A stretch of DNA of 64,000 nucleotides from Methylomonas sp. EFPC3 (GCF_029643245.1 NZ_CP116398.1:3902372-3966371); one strand, 5' to 3'; positions 1 through 9,382 are shown, counted from the stretch's first letter. Notes: a model not told the origin generated them from the sequence alone. Made by a program: numbers and translations.

Positions 1-113
1 TCGCCGGGTTTGCAGCCGCCGTCAGCCAGTAAGGTGTCCCGGTATTCGCAACGGCTGCAGTCGGCCAGCGGCGTTAAATCCGGGTCTTGTGCTTCGGTAC
101 TGTACATCGCCAT
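1..113 (-). CDS. Partial FeS protein, LRV-type N-terminus
   Basis: Only the first 37 codons lie in the window, and the gene runs off the left edge. The N-terminus has cysteines at residues 19, 22 and 34 followed by Pro-Gly, resembling the 4Fe-4S segment of leucine-rich-repeat-variant (LRV) proteins found near nitrogenase genes. The ATG at 113 begins two bases after the flavodoxin stop, so the two genes look co-transcribed. The LRV assignment is an inference from cysteine spacing. The repeat region that would confirm it is outside the window. Confidence 0.5.
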   Translation of the reverse strand, partial: MAMYSTEAQDPDLTPLADCSRCEYRDTLLADGGCKPG

Positions 114-115
114 CG

Positions 116-670
116 TTACGCCGCTTCGGCCATGACCGGCAATAATTGCGGTGTAATTTGCGCCAGCCAGAGCCGCAGCCGGTCGTCGGTCAAATGGGCT
201 TGGGTGCGCTGGTCCAGTACCAGCCCGACAAACTCGCCGTCGATGATGGAGTCGGAATGCTCGAAACGGTAACCTTCGGTGCTCCAGCGGCCGACGATGT
301 CGGCGCCGTAGCCGTAAAACACCCGGTACAGTTGAATCAAGGAACTGGCGAAGCGGGAGGCGTAGCGTTCCTGATGACCCAGGCCGAACAGGGCCACGCG
401 TTTGCCGGTAAAGCCGTGACCGTCCAGATTGCCGACGAATTCATGCCAGCTGCGTTCCTGGCAGCCGGCAGCTAGGCCGGGCAAATCGCCGATGCCGTAA
501 CTGGGCGTGCCGAGGATCAGCGCGTCGTATTTCAGCAAGTCCTCGGGGCTGGCGCGGTTGATGTTTTTCGGTTTGTCCGCCAGTTCTTCGCCTAACAGGC
601 TGTATATCTTTTTAGCGACCAGCCGGGTGCTGCCGGTGTCGGTGCCGAAAAAAATGCCGATTTTGCTCAT
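116..670 (-). CDS. nifF: Flavodoxin, nif-type
   Basis: This 184-residue protein is a long-chain flavodoxin, a small FMN electron carrier that can feed electrons to nitrogenase reductase. The FMN phosphate loop GTDTGST lies at residues 9-15, a flavin-stacking TPSYGIGDLPG segment near 55-65, and a GLGHQERY segment near 96-103. AGGTGA sits just upstream of the ATG. A sigma-54-like promoter about 55 bases upstream and the downstream FeS protein favour a nitrogen-fixation role over housekeeping. The nif symbol rests on that context. A general flavodoxin remains possible. Confidence 0.85.
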   Translation of the reverse strand: MSKIGIFFGTDTGSTRLVAKKIYSLLGEELADKPKNINRASPEDLLKYDALILGTPSYGIGDLPGLAAGCQERSWHEFVGNLDGHGFTGKRVALFGLGHQERYASRFASSLIQLYRVFYGYGADIVGRWSTEGYRFEHSDSIIDGEFVGLVLDQRTQAHLTDDRLRLWLAQITPQLLPVMAEAA

Positions 671-725
671 AGATCACCTGTAATGGAATGTGCCGAACCC
701 GGCTTTGCTGCCGTTTGTGAAACTG

Positions 726-743
726 CAGCAAATATCGGTCCAG
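726..743 (-). promoter_or_regulatory. Sigma-54-like promoter before flavodoxin gene
   Basis: On the minus strand the sequence reads CTGGACCGATATTTGCTG. GG and GC are separated by ten bases and the -12 TTGC is intact, while the -24 TGGCAC is matched in four of six positions. It lies about 55 bases before the flavodoxin start. An imperfect TGT-N10-GCA, one base from a NifA-type site, lies further upstream. Confidence 0.55.
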
Positions 744-951
744 GTGGCTTGATAGGTTTGGTTGCGATGTTTTTCTTTTTATATCAATGAGATGGGTTTT
801 GTGGTTTGGCAGGACTGGGCGAAACGGTGCGGTTAAGGCGACAATTGCTCTGAAAATGGGCCGATTCGCGACATTGTTGCTATAGTTGCGGCGTTAGTTG
901 GATGCCGGTTTGGCCCCGGCAATAAATGGAAATCGTCAGGAAGGTTTAGTT

Positions 952-1947
952 ATGGCAATTCTGCGCTGCAACCATTGCGGCTATCTCAGAGAAGTTTCTC
1001 AGGAACACGTGGGTAAGACGGTGAAATGCCCGGTGTGCGAACAGGCGGCGGTTATTTACGAGAGCGTCGAATTCATCAAAAAATTAATCGATAAGTACGG
1101 CGCCTTATTGGCGAAATACCGGGAATTGGAGGCGGCGCAGAATATACCGCCTGCGGCGGAAGCTCCGAAATATTTGCCTAAAGACGAAGAGCTGGATTTG
1201 CATAACACTGCGGTAATGACCAACAGCATGCAGTACAAGCCGGTGATCCAATGGTTCGAACGCAAGCATATCCAGGTCGAAGTCGATCACGATGCGCTTG
1301 ATACCCAAGGGTTTTTCGATGAGATTGCGGTGGAGCTGGGCGACAATTTTCCGGTTTTACAGCAGGTGCTGGACAAGATACGCAAGGCTCAACGTAATAG
1401 TTATACCTCGGTGGTGTTGAATTTAAGCAACCACAGCCAGAACGATATTAAAACCATTACCGGGTTTTGCCGAAACCTGTACGAATTTTCGTTTTTGGCC
1501 AAATATTTTTATAACAAGAATGAAAAGCGGGCGTATTTAACCTTGCAGACCGTTCCGGCAATCGCCGGTTTTTTTAACGGCGAATGGTTGGAATGGTACG
1601 CTTTTATGAAATTGCTTAAATATTGTTACGAAAGCAAAGGCCTATTTTCCTGTCTGCGCAGTTTCAATATTCAATTTGCCAATGAAGATAAATATGAAGT
1701 GGACATATTTTTTCTAATTAATAGCCGGATTGCGCTGTTCATAGAGTGCAAATCCGGCGAGTTTCGGCCCTTCATCGACAAATATGTCAAGATGCGGCGT
1801 CGGCTGGAGATTGCCAAGGAAAACTTCCTGTTGCTGGTGTTGGGCGTTAGCGACGAGCAGGCGCAAGGCTTGACTAAGATGTATGAGATCACGTTCGTTA
1901 ACGAAACCGGATTTATCAGACATATTAGCGGTTTATTGGACGGGTAA
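952..1947 (+). CDS. Zinc-ribbon and PD-(D/E)XK nuclease-like protein
   Basis: This 331-residue protein is not a named family that I recognise. The N-terminus is a zinc ribbon with Cys6-x2-Cys9 and Cys26-x2-Cys29, followed by a charged helical stretch and an unassigned middle domain. The C-terminal third has a PD-(D/E)XK layout: WLE with Glu214, Asp251 in VDIFF, then ECK with Glu265 and Lys267. That order and spacing recall the nuclease domain of DUF1887/Card1-like proteins. I chose the ATG at 952 because AGGAAGG precedes it; an earlier in-frame ATG at 898 has no such site. It stands alone between unrelated genes. Nuclease activity is inferred. Confidence 0.7.
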   Translation: MAILRCNHCGYLREVSQEHVGKTVKCPVCEQAAVIYESVEFIKKLIDKYGALLAKYRELEAAQNIPPAAEAPKYLPKDEELDLHNTAVMTNSMQYKPVIQWFERKHIQVEVDHDALDTQGFFDEIAVELGDNFPVLQQVLDKIRKAQRNSYTSVVLNLSNHSQNDIKTITGFCRNLYEFSFLAKYFYNKNEKRAYLTLQTVPAIAGFFNGEWLEWYAFMKLLKYCYESKGLFSCLRSFNIQFANEDKYEVDIFFLINSRIALFIECKSGEFRPFIDKYVKMRRRLEIAKENFLLLVLGVSDEQAQGLTKMYEITFVNETGFIRHISGLLDG

Positions 1948-2122
1948 TATATTCCGCTTTATATTTGTGGTATTAAGGTTTTTCGATTTTGCCGATATTT
2001 GCAAAATTCATGATAGTATGAGAGGGCTTGAACAAGCAGCCGGATTAAAATATACAGTCATAATATTGTAATTTTAGTGTGGTAATTAGAAACACCTTAA
2101 ATACCAATTGATTAGGAATCTT

Positions 2123-2503
2123 ATGAATATCGTTAAAAAAACCTTGGCTTCATTTTTGGTGATTGCCGCTGCGTTGGTTTCCACATCCGCCAATGCGAAT
2201 AGCGCCGGCGACGCTAAAGTGCGTGCCGCTGCCGAAGGCACCGTAGCCAAAGTCGAGGAAGCGGTCGGTTTGTTGGACAAGGGCGCCGACAAAGCCGAAG
2301 TGTTGAAAGCGCTGGGCGAAGTGCGCCAGTTGCAAAAAGAATTCCGTTACGAGCAAACCGAGCGTTTGCGCCAAAAAGCCGGTGACAAATTGAAAGTCGC
2401 CCGCGACGAAATCGAAAAAGGCGACGCTAACGGTTCCGCATCGTTGAAAGCTACCCTGGAACTGTATAAAGAAATGTTGAAAATCTACCTGGCCGCCCAC
2501 TAA
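2123..2503 (+). CDS. Small exported helical protein
   Basis: This 126-residue protein has a signal peptide of about 23 residues ending near Ala-Asn-Ala. The rest is almost entirely helical and rich in Lys, Glu and Ala, so the mature product is probably a small periplasmic helical bundle. No haem or metal motif is visible. AGGAAT precedes the ATG at 2123 and supports this start over one 15 bases upstream. Its neighbours give no clue to function. Confidence 0.7.
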   Translation: MNIVKKTLASFLVIAAALVSTSANANSAGDAKVRAAAEGTVAKVEEAVGLLDKGADKAEVLKALGEVRQLQKEFRYEQTERLRQKAGDKLKVARDEIEKGDANGSASLKATLELYKEMLKIYLAAH

Positions 2504-2594
2504 GCTGCCAGCCGCTTTGCCGCCGGGCTTGTCTGTTCGGCGGTAATCCCCGGCTGCGGCTGTTTTGCCGCACGCCTCTCCTGATTTGTCGTTC

Positions 2595-2663
2595 TCAATC
2601 CAGCGTCTCGGCTAACAGACGTTCGAAATCTTCTGCCGGCAGCGGTCTGGCAAACAAATAGCC
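2595..2663 (-). pseudogene. Severed C-terminal tail of EAL domain
   Basis: These 22 codons plus TGA continue the reading frame of the GGDEF-EAL gene immediately after its TAA. They encode GYLFARPLPAEDF and then an ordinary EAL-domain end. The segment has no start codon or ribosome site of its own, so it is untranslated unless the stop is read through. Confidence 0.75.
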
Positions 2664-5063
2664 TTAGCCGTAATCGCAACCGGCGGCTGTCAGCAATTCG
2701 CGTTGGTTGCTGGTCTCGATACCTTCCGCGACCACCTTGATCCCCAATTTATGGGCCATGACGATGATGGCCTCGCACAGCGCCAGATCGTCGGAGCCGG
2801 CCGCCAGATTGCGAACGAAGCTTTGGTCGATCTTGATGTAATCGATATCGAATTTTTTCAAATACGACAAGGACGAATAACCGGTGCCGAAGTCGTCCAG
2901 CGAGACCTGGATACCGGCGTCGCGAAAGGCTAATAGTTGTTCGGCGACGGCGCCGCTGGCTTCCAGCAACAAGCCCTCGGTAATTTCGACGACGATGCTG
3001 TTGCCTGCCAGATTCAAGGCTTGCAACTGTTCCCGCCAGTCGCGGTGGCTGTCGCGCTCGTTGCGGAACTGCACCGGCGACTTATTGATGCTGATTTGAA
3101 AGCGCGAGTCGATCGAAGCCCGCCAGGCGAGAATTTGTTTGGCAGCCTGTTGAAAGGTCCAATTGCCGATTTGGCTGATGAGTCCGGTTTCCTCGGCAAT
3201 CGGGATGAACTCCGACGGGCTGACGACGCCGCGTTGCGGATGATGCCAGCGAATCAAGGCTTCCGCTTTGCTGACCCGGCCGCTGGCGAGTTCCACGATA
3301 GGTTGGTAGCACAAATAGAATTGGCCCTCGGCCACGGCATGGCGCAAATCGTTGCTCAGACGCAGCCGGGATTGCGCGGCTTGCTGCATTGCCGGGATGA
3401 AAAAACAGTACTGGTTGCGACCCTGGCGTTTGGCCGCGTACATTGCTTGGTCGGCATGCTTCAGCAGCGAGTTGAGATCGCCGGCGTCGTCCGGGAAAAA
3501 CGCAATGCCTATGCTGGTCGAGATGTAGGCGACTTCGTTACCCAGCTCGAAACATTCGGTCATCCGGTCCAGCAGGCCCAGCGCGATGCGCTCCACGTTA
3601 CTTGGTTCGCCGACCTCGCCGAGGATGACGGTAAATTCGTCGCCGCCCAGCCGGGCGACCGTGTCGGTTTCGCGCACGCTGGCGACAATGCGCTGGGCGG
3701 CGATTTGCAGCAAACGGTCGCCCATATCGTGCCCCAAGGTATCGTTCACTTCCTTGAACAAATCCAGGTCGATAAACAAGACTGCCAGCCGGCTGTGTTC
3801 ACGCGTGGCCTTTTTGATGGCGTGGCCCAGGCGCTCGTGAAACATACGCCGATTGGGCAGTTGCGTCAGTGGGTCGAAGTTGGCCTGCTGCCAGATCAAG
3901 CCTTCGGCCTGTTTCTTTTCGGTAATATCGGAGAACAAGGCCATACGCCGGTGGACCTGGCGGTTGGCGTCGAATATGGTATTTACGGTCAAGGCTTTGG
4001 CGAAAGTCTCGCCGTTTTTGCGTTGGTCCCACAATTCACCGCGCCAATGGCCGTCGCTGCGGATTGCTTGCCACATCGCATCGCTGTGAACGCCGCGGTT
4101 CAGCAGGCCGATGTGTTTGCCGACCACCTCGTCCGACTCGTAGCCGGTAATGGCGGAAAACGCCGGATTGATGGTCAGAATGCGGTCTTCGGCGTCGGCC
4201 AGCAGCATGGCCTCGCTGCTGTGTTGGTAAATTAACGCTGCTTGTTGCAAGGCTTCTTCGACCCGCTTGCGCTCGCGGATGTCGCGGACGATTGCCAGGT
4301 TGTAGCCGACGTTGCCGTATTCGAAATAATTGGCGACCACTTCCACCGGTAAAATCTCGCCTTGTTTGGTCTGGTGCAAGGTCTCCAGCGTTACCGAGCG
4401 CCGGCTTTTCAGTTCCTGCCAGTGTTCGCCCCAAACCGCTTTCGGAAACAACGGGTCGATGTCGAACACGCGCATTTGCAACAATTCGCGGTGGCTGTAA
4501 CCGAGGGTTTTGCAAGACTGGTTGTTGACGTACAGAAAGTGGGCGTCTTCCGCGATCAAGTAGGCGCTGTCCTGCATCTGGTCCATGCCGAAACTGAGCT
4601 GGGCCAGACGCCGCCGCGAGTTTTTTTGCTCGGTGACGTCGCGGAAACTCCATATCCGACCGTGAATTTCGCCGTCGGCAATTTGCGGCTGGTAATAGCT
4701 CTCGACGACGCGACCGTCTTTCAGTTCCAGTTCTTGGTAATGCTGTTGTTTCGAATTGCGGTAAATGTCGTCGACCCGGCGCAGGAATTCGTCGGCTTGT
4801 TTCAACTGGCCGAAAATGTAACGCAGCGATTCCGCAGCGTCGCCGACGTTCAAGCTGTCGTCGGCTATCCGCCAAATCCGCTTGAATTGCGGATTAAACG
4901 CCGCGACCTGCCCGGCGGCATCGACAACCAGGATGGCATCGGCTGTGGAGTCGAGCGCGGCTTGCAGAACCGCAATCGATTGGATTAGCCGGCTTGTGGC
5001 CTGCTCTGATGGAGGCATATCGGCGGATGGATGCGGCGCGAAATTCCGGTGAACCTGAAACAT
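2664..5063 (-). CDS. PAS-PAS-PAS-GGDEF-EAL protein, C-terminus truncated
   Basis: This 799-residue protein would make and/or degrade cyclic di-GMP. Three PAS/PAC units end at FRDVTEQK, VRDIRERK and FSDITEKK. They are followed by a GGDEF domain with intact RLGGDEF and an EAL domain with intact EALIRW, DDFGTGYSS and VAEGIET. It ends abruptly at CDYG with TAA. The next 22 codons stay in frame and encode the expected family tail GYLFARPLP, ending at a TGA at 2595-2597. A single CAA-to-TAA change would therefore explain the truncation. Whether the shortened EAL domain still folds is unknown. It is the last gene after dcd, the GH15-like gene and glk. Confidence 0.9.
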   Translation of the reverse strand: MFQVHRNFAPHPSADMPPSEQATSRLIQSIAVLQAALDSTADAILVVDAAGQVAAFNPQFKRIWRIADDSLNVGDAAESLRYIFGQLKQADEFLRRVDDIYRNSKQQHYQELELKDGRVVESYYQPQIADGEIHGRIWSFRDVTEQKNSRRRLAQLSFGMDQMQDSAYLIAEDAHFLYVNNQSCKTLGYSHRELLQMRVFDIDPLFPKAVWGEHWQELKSRRSVTLETLHQTKQGEILPVEVVANYFEYGNVGYNLAIVRDIRERKRVEEALQQAALIYQHSSEAMLLADAEDRILTINPAFSAITGYESDEVVGKHIGLLNRGVHSDAMWQAIRSDGHWRGELWDQRKNGETFAKALTVNTIFDANRQVHRRMALFSDITEKKQAEGLIWQQANFDPLTQLPNRRMFHERLGHAIKKATREHSRLAVLFIDLDLFKEVNDTLGHDMGDRLLQIAAQRIVASVRETDTVARLGGDEFTVILGEVGEPSNVERIALGLLDRMTECFELGNEVAYISTSIGIAFFPDDAGDLNSLLKHADQAMYAAKRQGRNQYCFFIPAMQQAAQSRLRLSNDLRHAVAEGQFYLCYQPIVELASGRVSKAEALIRWHHPQRGVVSPSEFIPIAEETGLISQIGNWTFQQAAKQILAWRASIDSRFQISINKSPVQFRNERDSHRDWREQLQALNLAGNSIVVEITEGLLLEASGAVAEQLLAFRDAGIQVSLDDFGTGYSSLSYLKKFDIDYIKIDQSFVRNLAAGSDDLALCEAIIVMAHKLGIKVVAEGIETSNQRELLTAAGCDYG

Positions 5064-5133
5064 GAACGAATTGATTAAGCCTGGCCGAACCGGCGGGTTT
5101 GGCCGGAACCAGTGGTCACATCCGCCAATGGCC

Positions 5134-6117
5134 TTAGCCCGCGGCGTAGTAGTGCATGGCTCCCAATAGCGGTGTGCGTGGGTTTAACGCCAGTTTGACC
5201 GGCACTTTGGATAACATGGCTTGAAACCGGCCTTTGGCGACGAAGGCCTGCAGAAACTCGCCTGACTCCAGGATCGGGCGGATTTTCGGACCGATGCCGC
5301 CGCCGATGAACACGCCGCCCGAGGCGAAGGCTTTCAGTGCCAGATTGCCGGCCTCGGTGCCGTAAAGTTCGGCGAATAGGCGCACGGTTTCCCGGCAGAC
5401 CGGGTCTTCGCCGTCCACGCCCAGCCGCGAAATCAGGGCGTTGCGGTCGACGCCGGCGGCATCGGCCGCGGCCGGAATCGCCGGGCAGGGTGGGGCGTAG
5501 CGGCTATCGACCAGAAAGTCGTAAATATTGCTGAAGCCGAGACCGGACAGGACCCGTTCCCAACTGACATGGGCCGGATACTTTTGCCGCAAATAGGCCA
5601 GCAAGCGATCTTGTTGCGGGTTTTGCGGTGCGAAATCGCAATGGCCGCCTTCGGTGGCAATCGGGTGGTAATTGTTACCGTCCCAATGCAGAATGGCTTC
5701 GCCGAGGCCGGTGCCGGCGGCGATCACGGCGATATTGCCGGTTTGGGCTTCGGCGTTGGGATTCAGTTCGATAAAGTCTTGCGTCTGCAAATGCAGCATG
5801 CCGATCGCCATCGCTTCCAGATCGTTGAGCAATTTGACCCGCTCGGTTCCCAGGCGTTGCTTCAACTCGGCGCCGTCCAACAGCCAGGGCAGGTTGGTGG
5901 TCTGGCAGCGCTGGTTCAACACCGGGCCGGCGATGCCGAAACAGGCGGCTGACACCTTGCCGGAACCGTTCAGAAACAGATCCAGAATCTCGTCGAAGCT
6001 GGCGAATTCGCCGCTGGCGAAGGTTTGTTCGCGCAGACAGTTCAACGAGCCGTCGCCCAGGGTTTCGATTAAGGCCAGAACCGTTTTGGTTCCGCCGATG
6101 TCGCCGGCTAGAATCAT
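5134..6117 (-). CDS. glk: Glucokinase
   Basis: This 327-residue enzyme phosphorylates glucose to glucose-6-phosphate in the cytoplasm. The ATP-binding GDIGGTKT is at residues 5-12. A central FGIAGPV, the glucose-binding EGGHCDFAP and a late GGVFIGGGIGPK identify the bacterial Glk (COG0837) family at full length. It lies seven bases after the GH15-like gene, so the two are probably co-translated. This suggests that glucose released from an internal glucan is re-phosphorylated. Confidence 0.93.
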   Translation of the reverse strand: MILAGDIGGTKTVLALIETLGDGSLNCLREQTFASGEFASFDEILDLFLNGSGKVSAACFGIAGPVLNQRCQTTNLPWLLDGAELKQRLGTERVKLLNDLEAMAIGMLHLQTQDFIELNPNAEAQTGNIAVIAAGTGLGEAILHWDGNNYHPIATEGGHCDFAPQNPQQDRLLAYLRQKYPAHVSWERVLSGLGFSNIYDFLVDSRYAPPCPAIPAAADAAGVDRNALISRLGVDGEDPVCRETVRLFAELYGTEAGNLALKAFASGGVFIGGGIGPKIRPILESGEFLQAFVAKGRFQAMLSKVPVKLALNPRTPLLGAMHYYAAG

Positions 6118-6124
6118 AATGTCC

Positions 6125-9100
6125 TCACACAGTGGGGTTGGCGTTGTTGAGCAGGTGGATCAAGGCGTCGAGTATCGCGTTGGCGACCGCGTGCGGCGGC
6201 AATTGGTAGAAAGCCTGCCAGGCCAGCGAGACGCATTCTTCGTAGTGGTCGCGGTATTGCGGATGCCGTTGCAACCAACTGATTCGCACCGCGTGACCGA
6301 TCAGAATATCGGTGACCAGCGTGTCGTCGATATACAGCTCCGGATTCTCCTTGACGATGGAGGCCAGTGCGCGCAACGCTTCCACACTCAACTGCCGATA
6401 CACCGGCGCCTGAATCTTGTTCAGGATATGGTTGATATGCAGGCGGAAGGTTTGTTCCCCGGCGGTCATCTGCGCCAGCATCATTTCACTGTCGATACGG
6501 CGCTTGCTGTTGTATTTCTCGCCGACCATCAAGCCCTTGCAATGGTGCAGCAAAGTCCACAAACCGCTGAAAAAGGCTTCGTTTTCGCGGCCGACGCTGC
6601 CTTGCTGTTCGCGCCAGGCATACCAATCTTCGGCCCCGGCGCGGTCTTTCGGGTCCATGGCTTCCGGAAAGCGGGCCGCGGCCAGATCGCGTTGCGGGCC
6701 TTCGTAATTCAAGGTCTCGACTTGGCCGAGCTGATTCTCGCTGTTGTTATAGTCTTCCAGCGTTTCCCGGACCAGCGTTGCGACCTGATGCGGCGGTAGC
6801 GATAGTATGTCGTTGAAGGCCTGATCCAGCGAAGAGCTGTGCAAACGCTTGTAGCGGGCGATGATCAATTGCAGGATGTGGCCGACGCGGATGGTGTGCA
6901 TGTCGGCGAACAGTTCCGGCTTCAGCTTGATCAGCATGCCCAGGTAGAGAATCAATTCCTGGATGATGATTTGCTGGCTGCTGTCGCCGGGATTGAAGGT
7001 GCGGATCGTTTCCAGGATTTGCCAGGAATCGGTCGGCCGCCGCAAGGTGGCTTTACCGCTGTAGGCGCGGCCCACGGTCAGGCCGTGTTGGCGCACCAGG
7101 ATCTCGGTGGCGGCCTGTTCCAGGTTGATGTCGTATTTTTCCAGCAAGCCGGCGCAGCGGCGTACCAGATACCAGGCATGGCAATCGCCGGCGCGGGCGT
7201 AGACTTCCTCCAGCAAGTCGCGCACCCGGCACGGTGTACCTTCGCCATTGCGTAGGCCAGTGTCGAAGTCGAGGCCGTGGCGTTGGCATAACAGGCTTAA
7301 CGCTTCCAACTGGGCATACAGGTTGGGGTTGGTCTGCAAAAGATCGACCAATTGCTCGTCGCCGCCGATTTCCCATTCGGTCACCAGCAGGTTATCGACA
7401 GCCTGCAGTGTGGTTGCATCGCCGCTGGGCAGGAGCTGGGCGAACGGCCGCTCGCCTTCTTCCCAACTGGCCTCGGAGAATTTGAAATCGTGCAGGTAAC
7501 CGATGCGCTCGCGGGCGGCCGACGCGACTAAGTCGGTCAGCAAACCGAGCGAGGCGCGTACCCCTTCCAGGGTGCCTTGGCGCAATTGCGCGATGAAGTT
7601 CAGTAGCACCTCGCGGTCCGCATTTTGCAGCATGTTGTGGCGAATGTTGATCGCCAACAACGGCGGCGCGGCGCTGTCGCAATGGTTACTTAGGTAAGTC
7701 AGCTCCATGCGCAGGCGCTGGATCAGCAGTTGGTTGTCCATCGCCAGATAGAACCCTTTCTGGTTCATGAATTGCGGCAGGAACAACAAAGGTTCGCCGG
7801 CCAGCAGATACAATTTGGAGGTGGATAGCGTGCGCAATTGCCGCAACGGGCGGCCGGTCAGGCCGATCCGGTCGTTACGGCCGACCTGGTGGTAAGCCGC
7901 GGCCAATTCGCTGGCGTCGCGGACCTGAATCGGTGCGATTTCGGTCAGGGTTTGCGCCGGAATGCCCAGTGCGCGCAATTCGTCGCGCACCTCGTCGTCT
8001 TCGGCCAACAAGGCGATCTGTACGGTAGCGGCGGCGTGCAGCCGGTTGGTCTTGTAACGGCCCAGCGGGTCGATATCGTCCAGGCCGATCAAGCCGTCCT
8101 GCAACAGGCCACCGAGGATGTACAGGCTTTGCGCCCAGACCAGCGGCACGTTCTCGTTGGCGATCCGGGTTTGGCTGTGCGGGTGGCGTTTTTCGGCGGC
8201 GATGGCGGACTCCGGCACGATGTACAACTCCGGCAACAGCCACTGGCCGTTGTGTTCCACCAGCAAATCGTCCAGTTTACGCCGGTAGTCGCCGACGCCT
8301 TCGCTGTCTTCGGCAAACAGTTTGTTCAGTAGCAGGTAGCAGAAAAACAGCGGCCATTCGCATTCGATGTCCATGAATTGCTTCAATTCACTGGGTTCGT
8401 AATGCAGGCGCTGATGGTCCTCGATCACCGTTTGGTGGCCGTCGAGCAGAAAGCGTTTGCAGCCGTAACGGCCTTGCAGTTTCTCGACGATCAAGCGCTC
8501 GGTGCGGGCGCGCAGCTCCGGGTTGTCGACGGCAAAGGCGGGGAAACCGGTCACGCTCAAAACGGCCGAATCGACTTCCTTGGAGATCGATTCCCGCGGC
8601 AGCAGGGATTCCAGCGTGATCCGGCTGCGGGCGATATCGTCGCTGATAACATGGATCACCGCGGTCTGGCCGCCGTCCTTGCCGAATAAATTGAAGCCGG
8701 ACATGGCCTCCAACGCCGCTTTGGCCATGCCGATCGAGCTGGCGTTGAGTTCGGCGATGCCGTGGTTCATTTTGTTGCCGCGCTCCCAAATGCCGTAATC
8801 CGGCGTGCGGTAGGCGCGGCTGATGTAGTGCACCAGATTCTGCACGAAGTTGACTTCGTCGGTGGTGAACACGATCCGCAGCCCGGACGCGGTCATTTGC
8901 GCCAGCATCAACAAGAACAGCGAGGTGGCGTCCAGTTGCAGATGGCCCCATTCGCTGTCGCCGACCACGACTTCGCCGGTTTGGGTGTTGTACTTGGCGT
9001 GCAGCGCGTCCAGCGGGTCTTGGCTATGTTTGAATTTTTCGACCTTGGCCGCCTGACGCATCATCGCAATCAGCAAGCCGCGCATCAGTTTGACCACGCT

Positions 9101-9343
9101 CTGTTCCAGCAGATAGGTGCGCTCCTGTTGGCCTTCCTGTTTACGGTAGGCCAAAGCCAAACCCCAGGCGGCCAGGATGCTATAGACATTGTCGCGGACC
9201 CAGGCATCGGTGTAATTGCCGTGGGTATTGACAGCGGTGCTGGCCGGCAGCAGGCCGCTGATCCAGTCCTGGCGCTGCAGAATGATGTCGTTGACTTGGC
9301 GGTAGTAGCGGTCGAGCGTTTCAGATGTGCTGGTAGACGTCAT
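6125..9343 (-). CDS. GH15 / phosphorylase-kinase-alpha-like protein
   Basis: This 1072-residue protein belongs to the glycoside hydrolase 15-related family that includes the phosphorylase kinase alpha/beta subunits. The N-terminal half has the six-hairpin-toroid signatures TDAWVRDNVYS near residue 45 and GDSEWGHLQLDATSLF near 130. The C-terminal half is a long helical extension. There is no signal peptide, so it acts in the cytoplasm. Its neighbour glk points to glycogen or alpha-glucan turnover. Whether it is a hydrolase or a regulatory homologue cannot be decided from sequence alone. Confidence 0.85.
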   Translation of the reverse strand: MTSTSTSETLDRYYRQVNDIILQRQDWISGLLPASTAVNTHGNYTDAWVRDNVYSILAAWGLALAYRKQEGQQERTYLLEQSVVKLMRGLLIAMMRQAAKVEKFKHSQDPLDALHAKYNTQTGEVVVGDSEWGHLQLDATSLFLLMLAQMTASGLRIVFTTDEVNFVQNLVHYISRAYRTPDYGIWERGNKMNHGIAELNASSIGMAKAALEAMSGFNLFGKDGGQTAVIHVISDDIARSRITLESLLPRESISKEVDSAVLSVTGFPAFAVDNPELRARTERLIVEKLQGRYGCKRFLLDGHQTVIEDHQRLHYEPSELKQFMDIECEWPLFFCYLLLNKLFAEDSEGVGDYRRKLDDLLVEHNGQWLLPELYIVPESAIAAEKRHPHSQTRIANENVPLVWAQSLYILGGLLQDGLIGLDDIDPLGRYKTNRLHAAATVQIALLAEDDEVRDELRALGIPAQTLTEIAPIQVRDASELAAAYHQVGRNDRIGLTGRPLRQLRTLSTSKLYLLAGEPLLFLPQFMNQKGFYLAMDNQLLIQRLRMELTYLSNHCDSAAPPLLAINIRHNMLQNADREVLLNFIAQLRQGTLEGVRASLGLLTDLVASAARERIGYLHDFKFSEASWEEGERPFAQLLPSGDATTLQAVDNLLVTEWEIGGDEQLVDLLQTNPNLYAQLEALSLLCQRHGLDFDTGLRNGEGTPCRVRDLLEEVYARAGDCHAWYLVRRCAGLLEKYDINLEQAATEILVRQHGLTVGRAYSGKATLRRPTDSWQILETIRTFNPGDSSQQIIIQELILYLGMLIKLKPELFADMHTIRVGHILQLIIARYKRLHSSSLDQAFNDILSLPPHQVATLVRETLEDYNNSENQLGQVETLNYEGPQRDLAAARFPEAMDPKDRAGAEDWYAWREQQGSVGRENEAFFSGLWTLLHHCKGLMVGEKYNSKRRIDSEMMLAQMTAGEQTFRLHINHILNKIQAPVYRQLSVEALRALASIVKENPELYIDDTLVTDILIGHAVRISWLQRHPQYRDHYEECVSLAWQAFYQLPPHAVANAILDALIHLLNNANPTV

Positions 9344-9382
9344 GTCGTTATCCCAGGTGAAGTTAAAACGGCGGGACGCCGA

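Noticed and set aside
2937-4235. Long plus-strand frame of 432 codons
   Set aside because: It is antisense to the GGDEF-EAL gene, which has clear conserved motifs. The long frame is a by-product of high GC and codon bias.
4036-4875. Minus-strand frame of 279 codons, very Arg-rich
   Set aside because: It overlaps the PAS region of the same gene in another frame and has the Arg/Pro/Gly-rich composition of a shadow.
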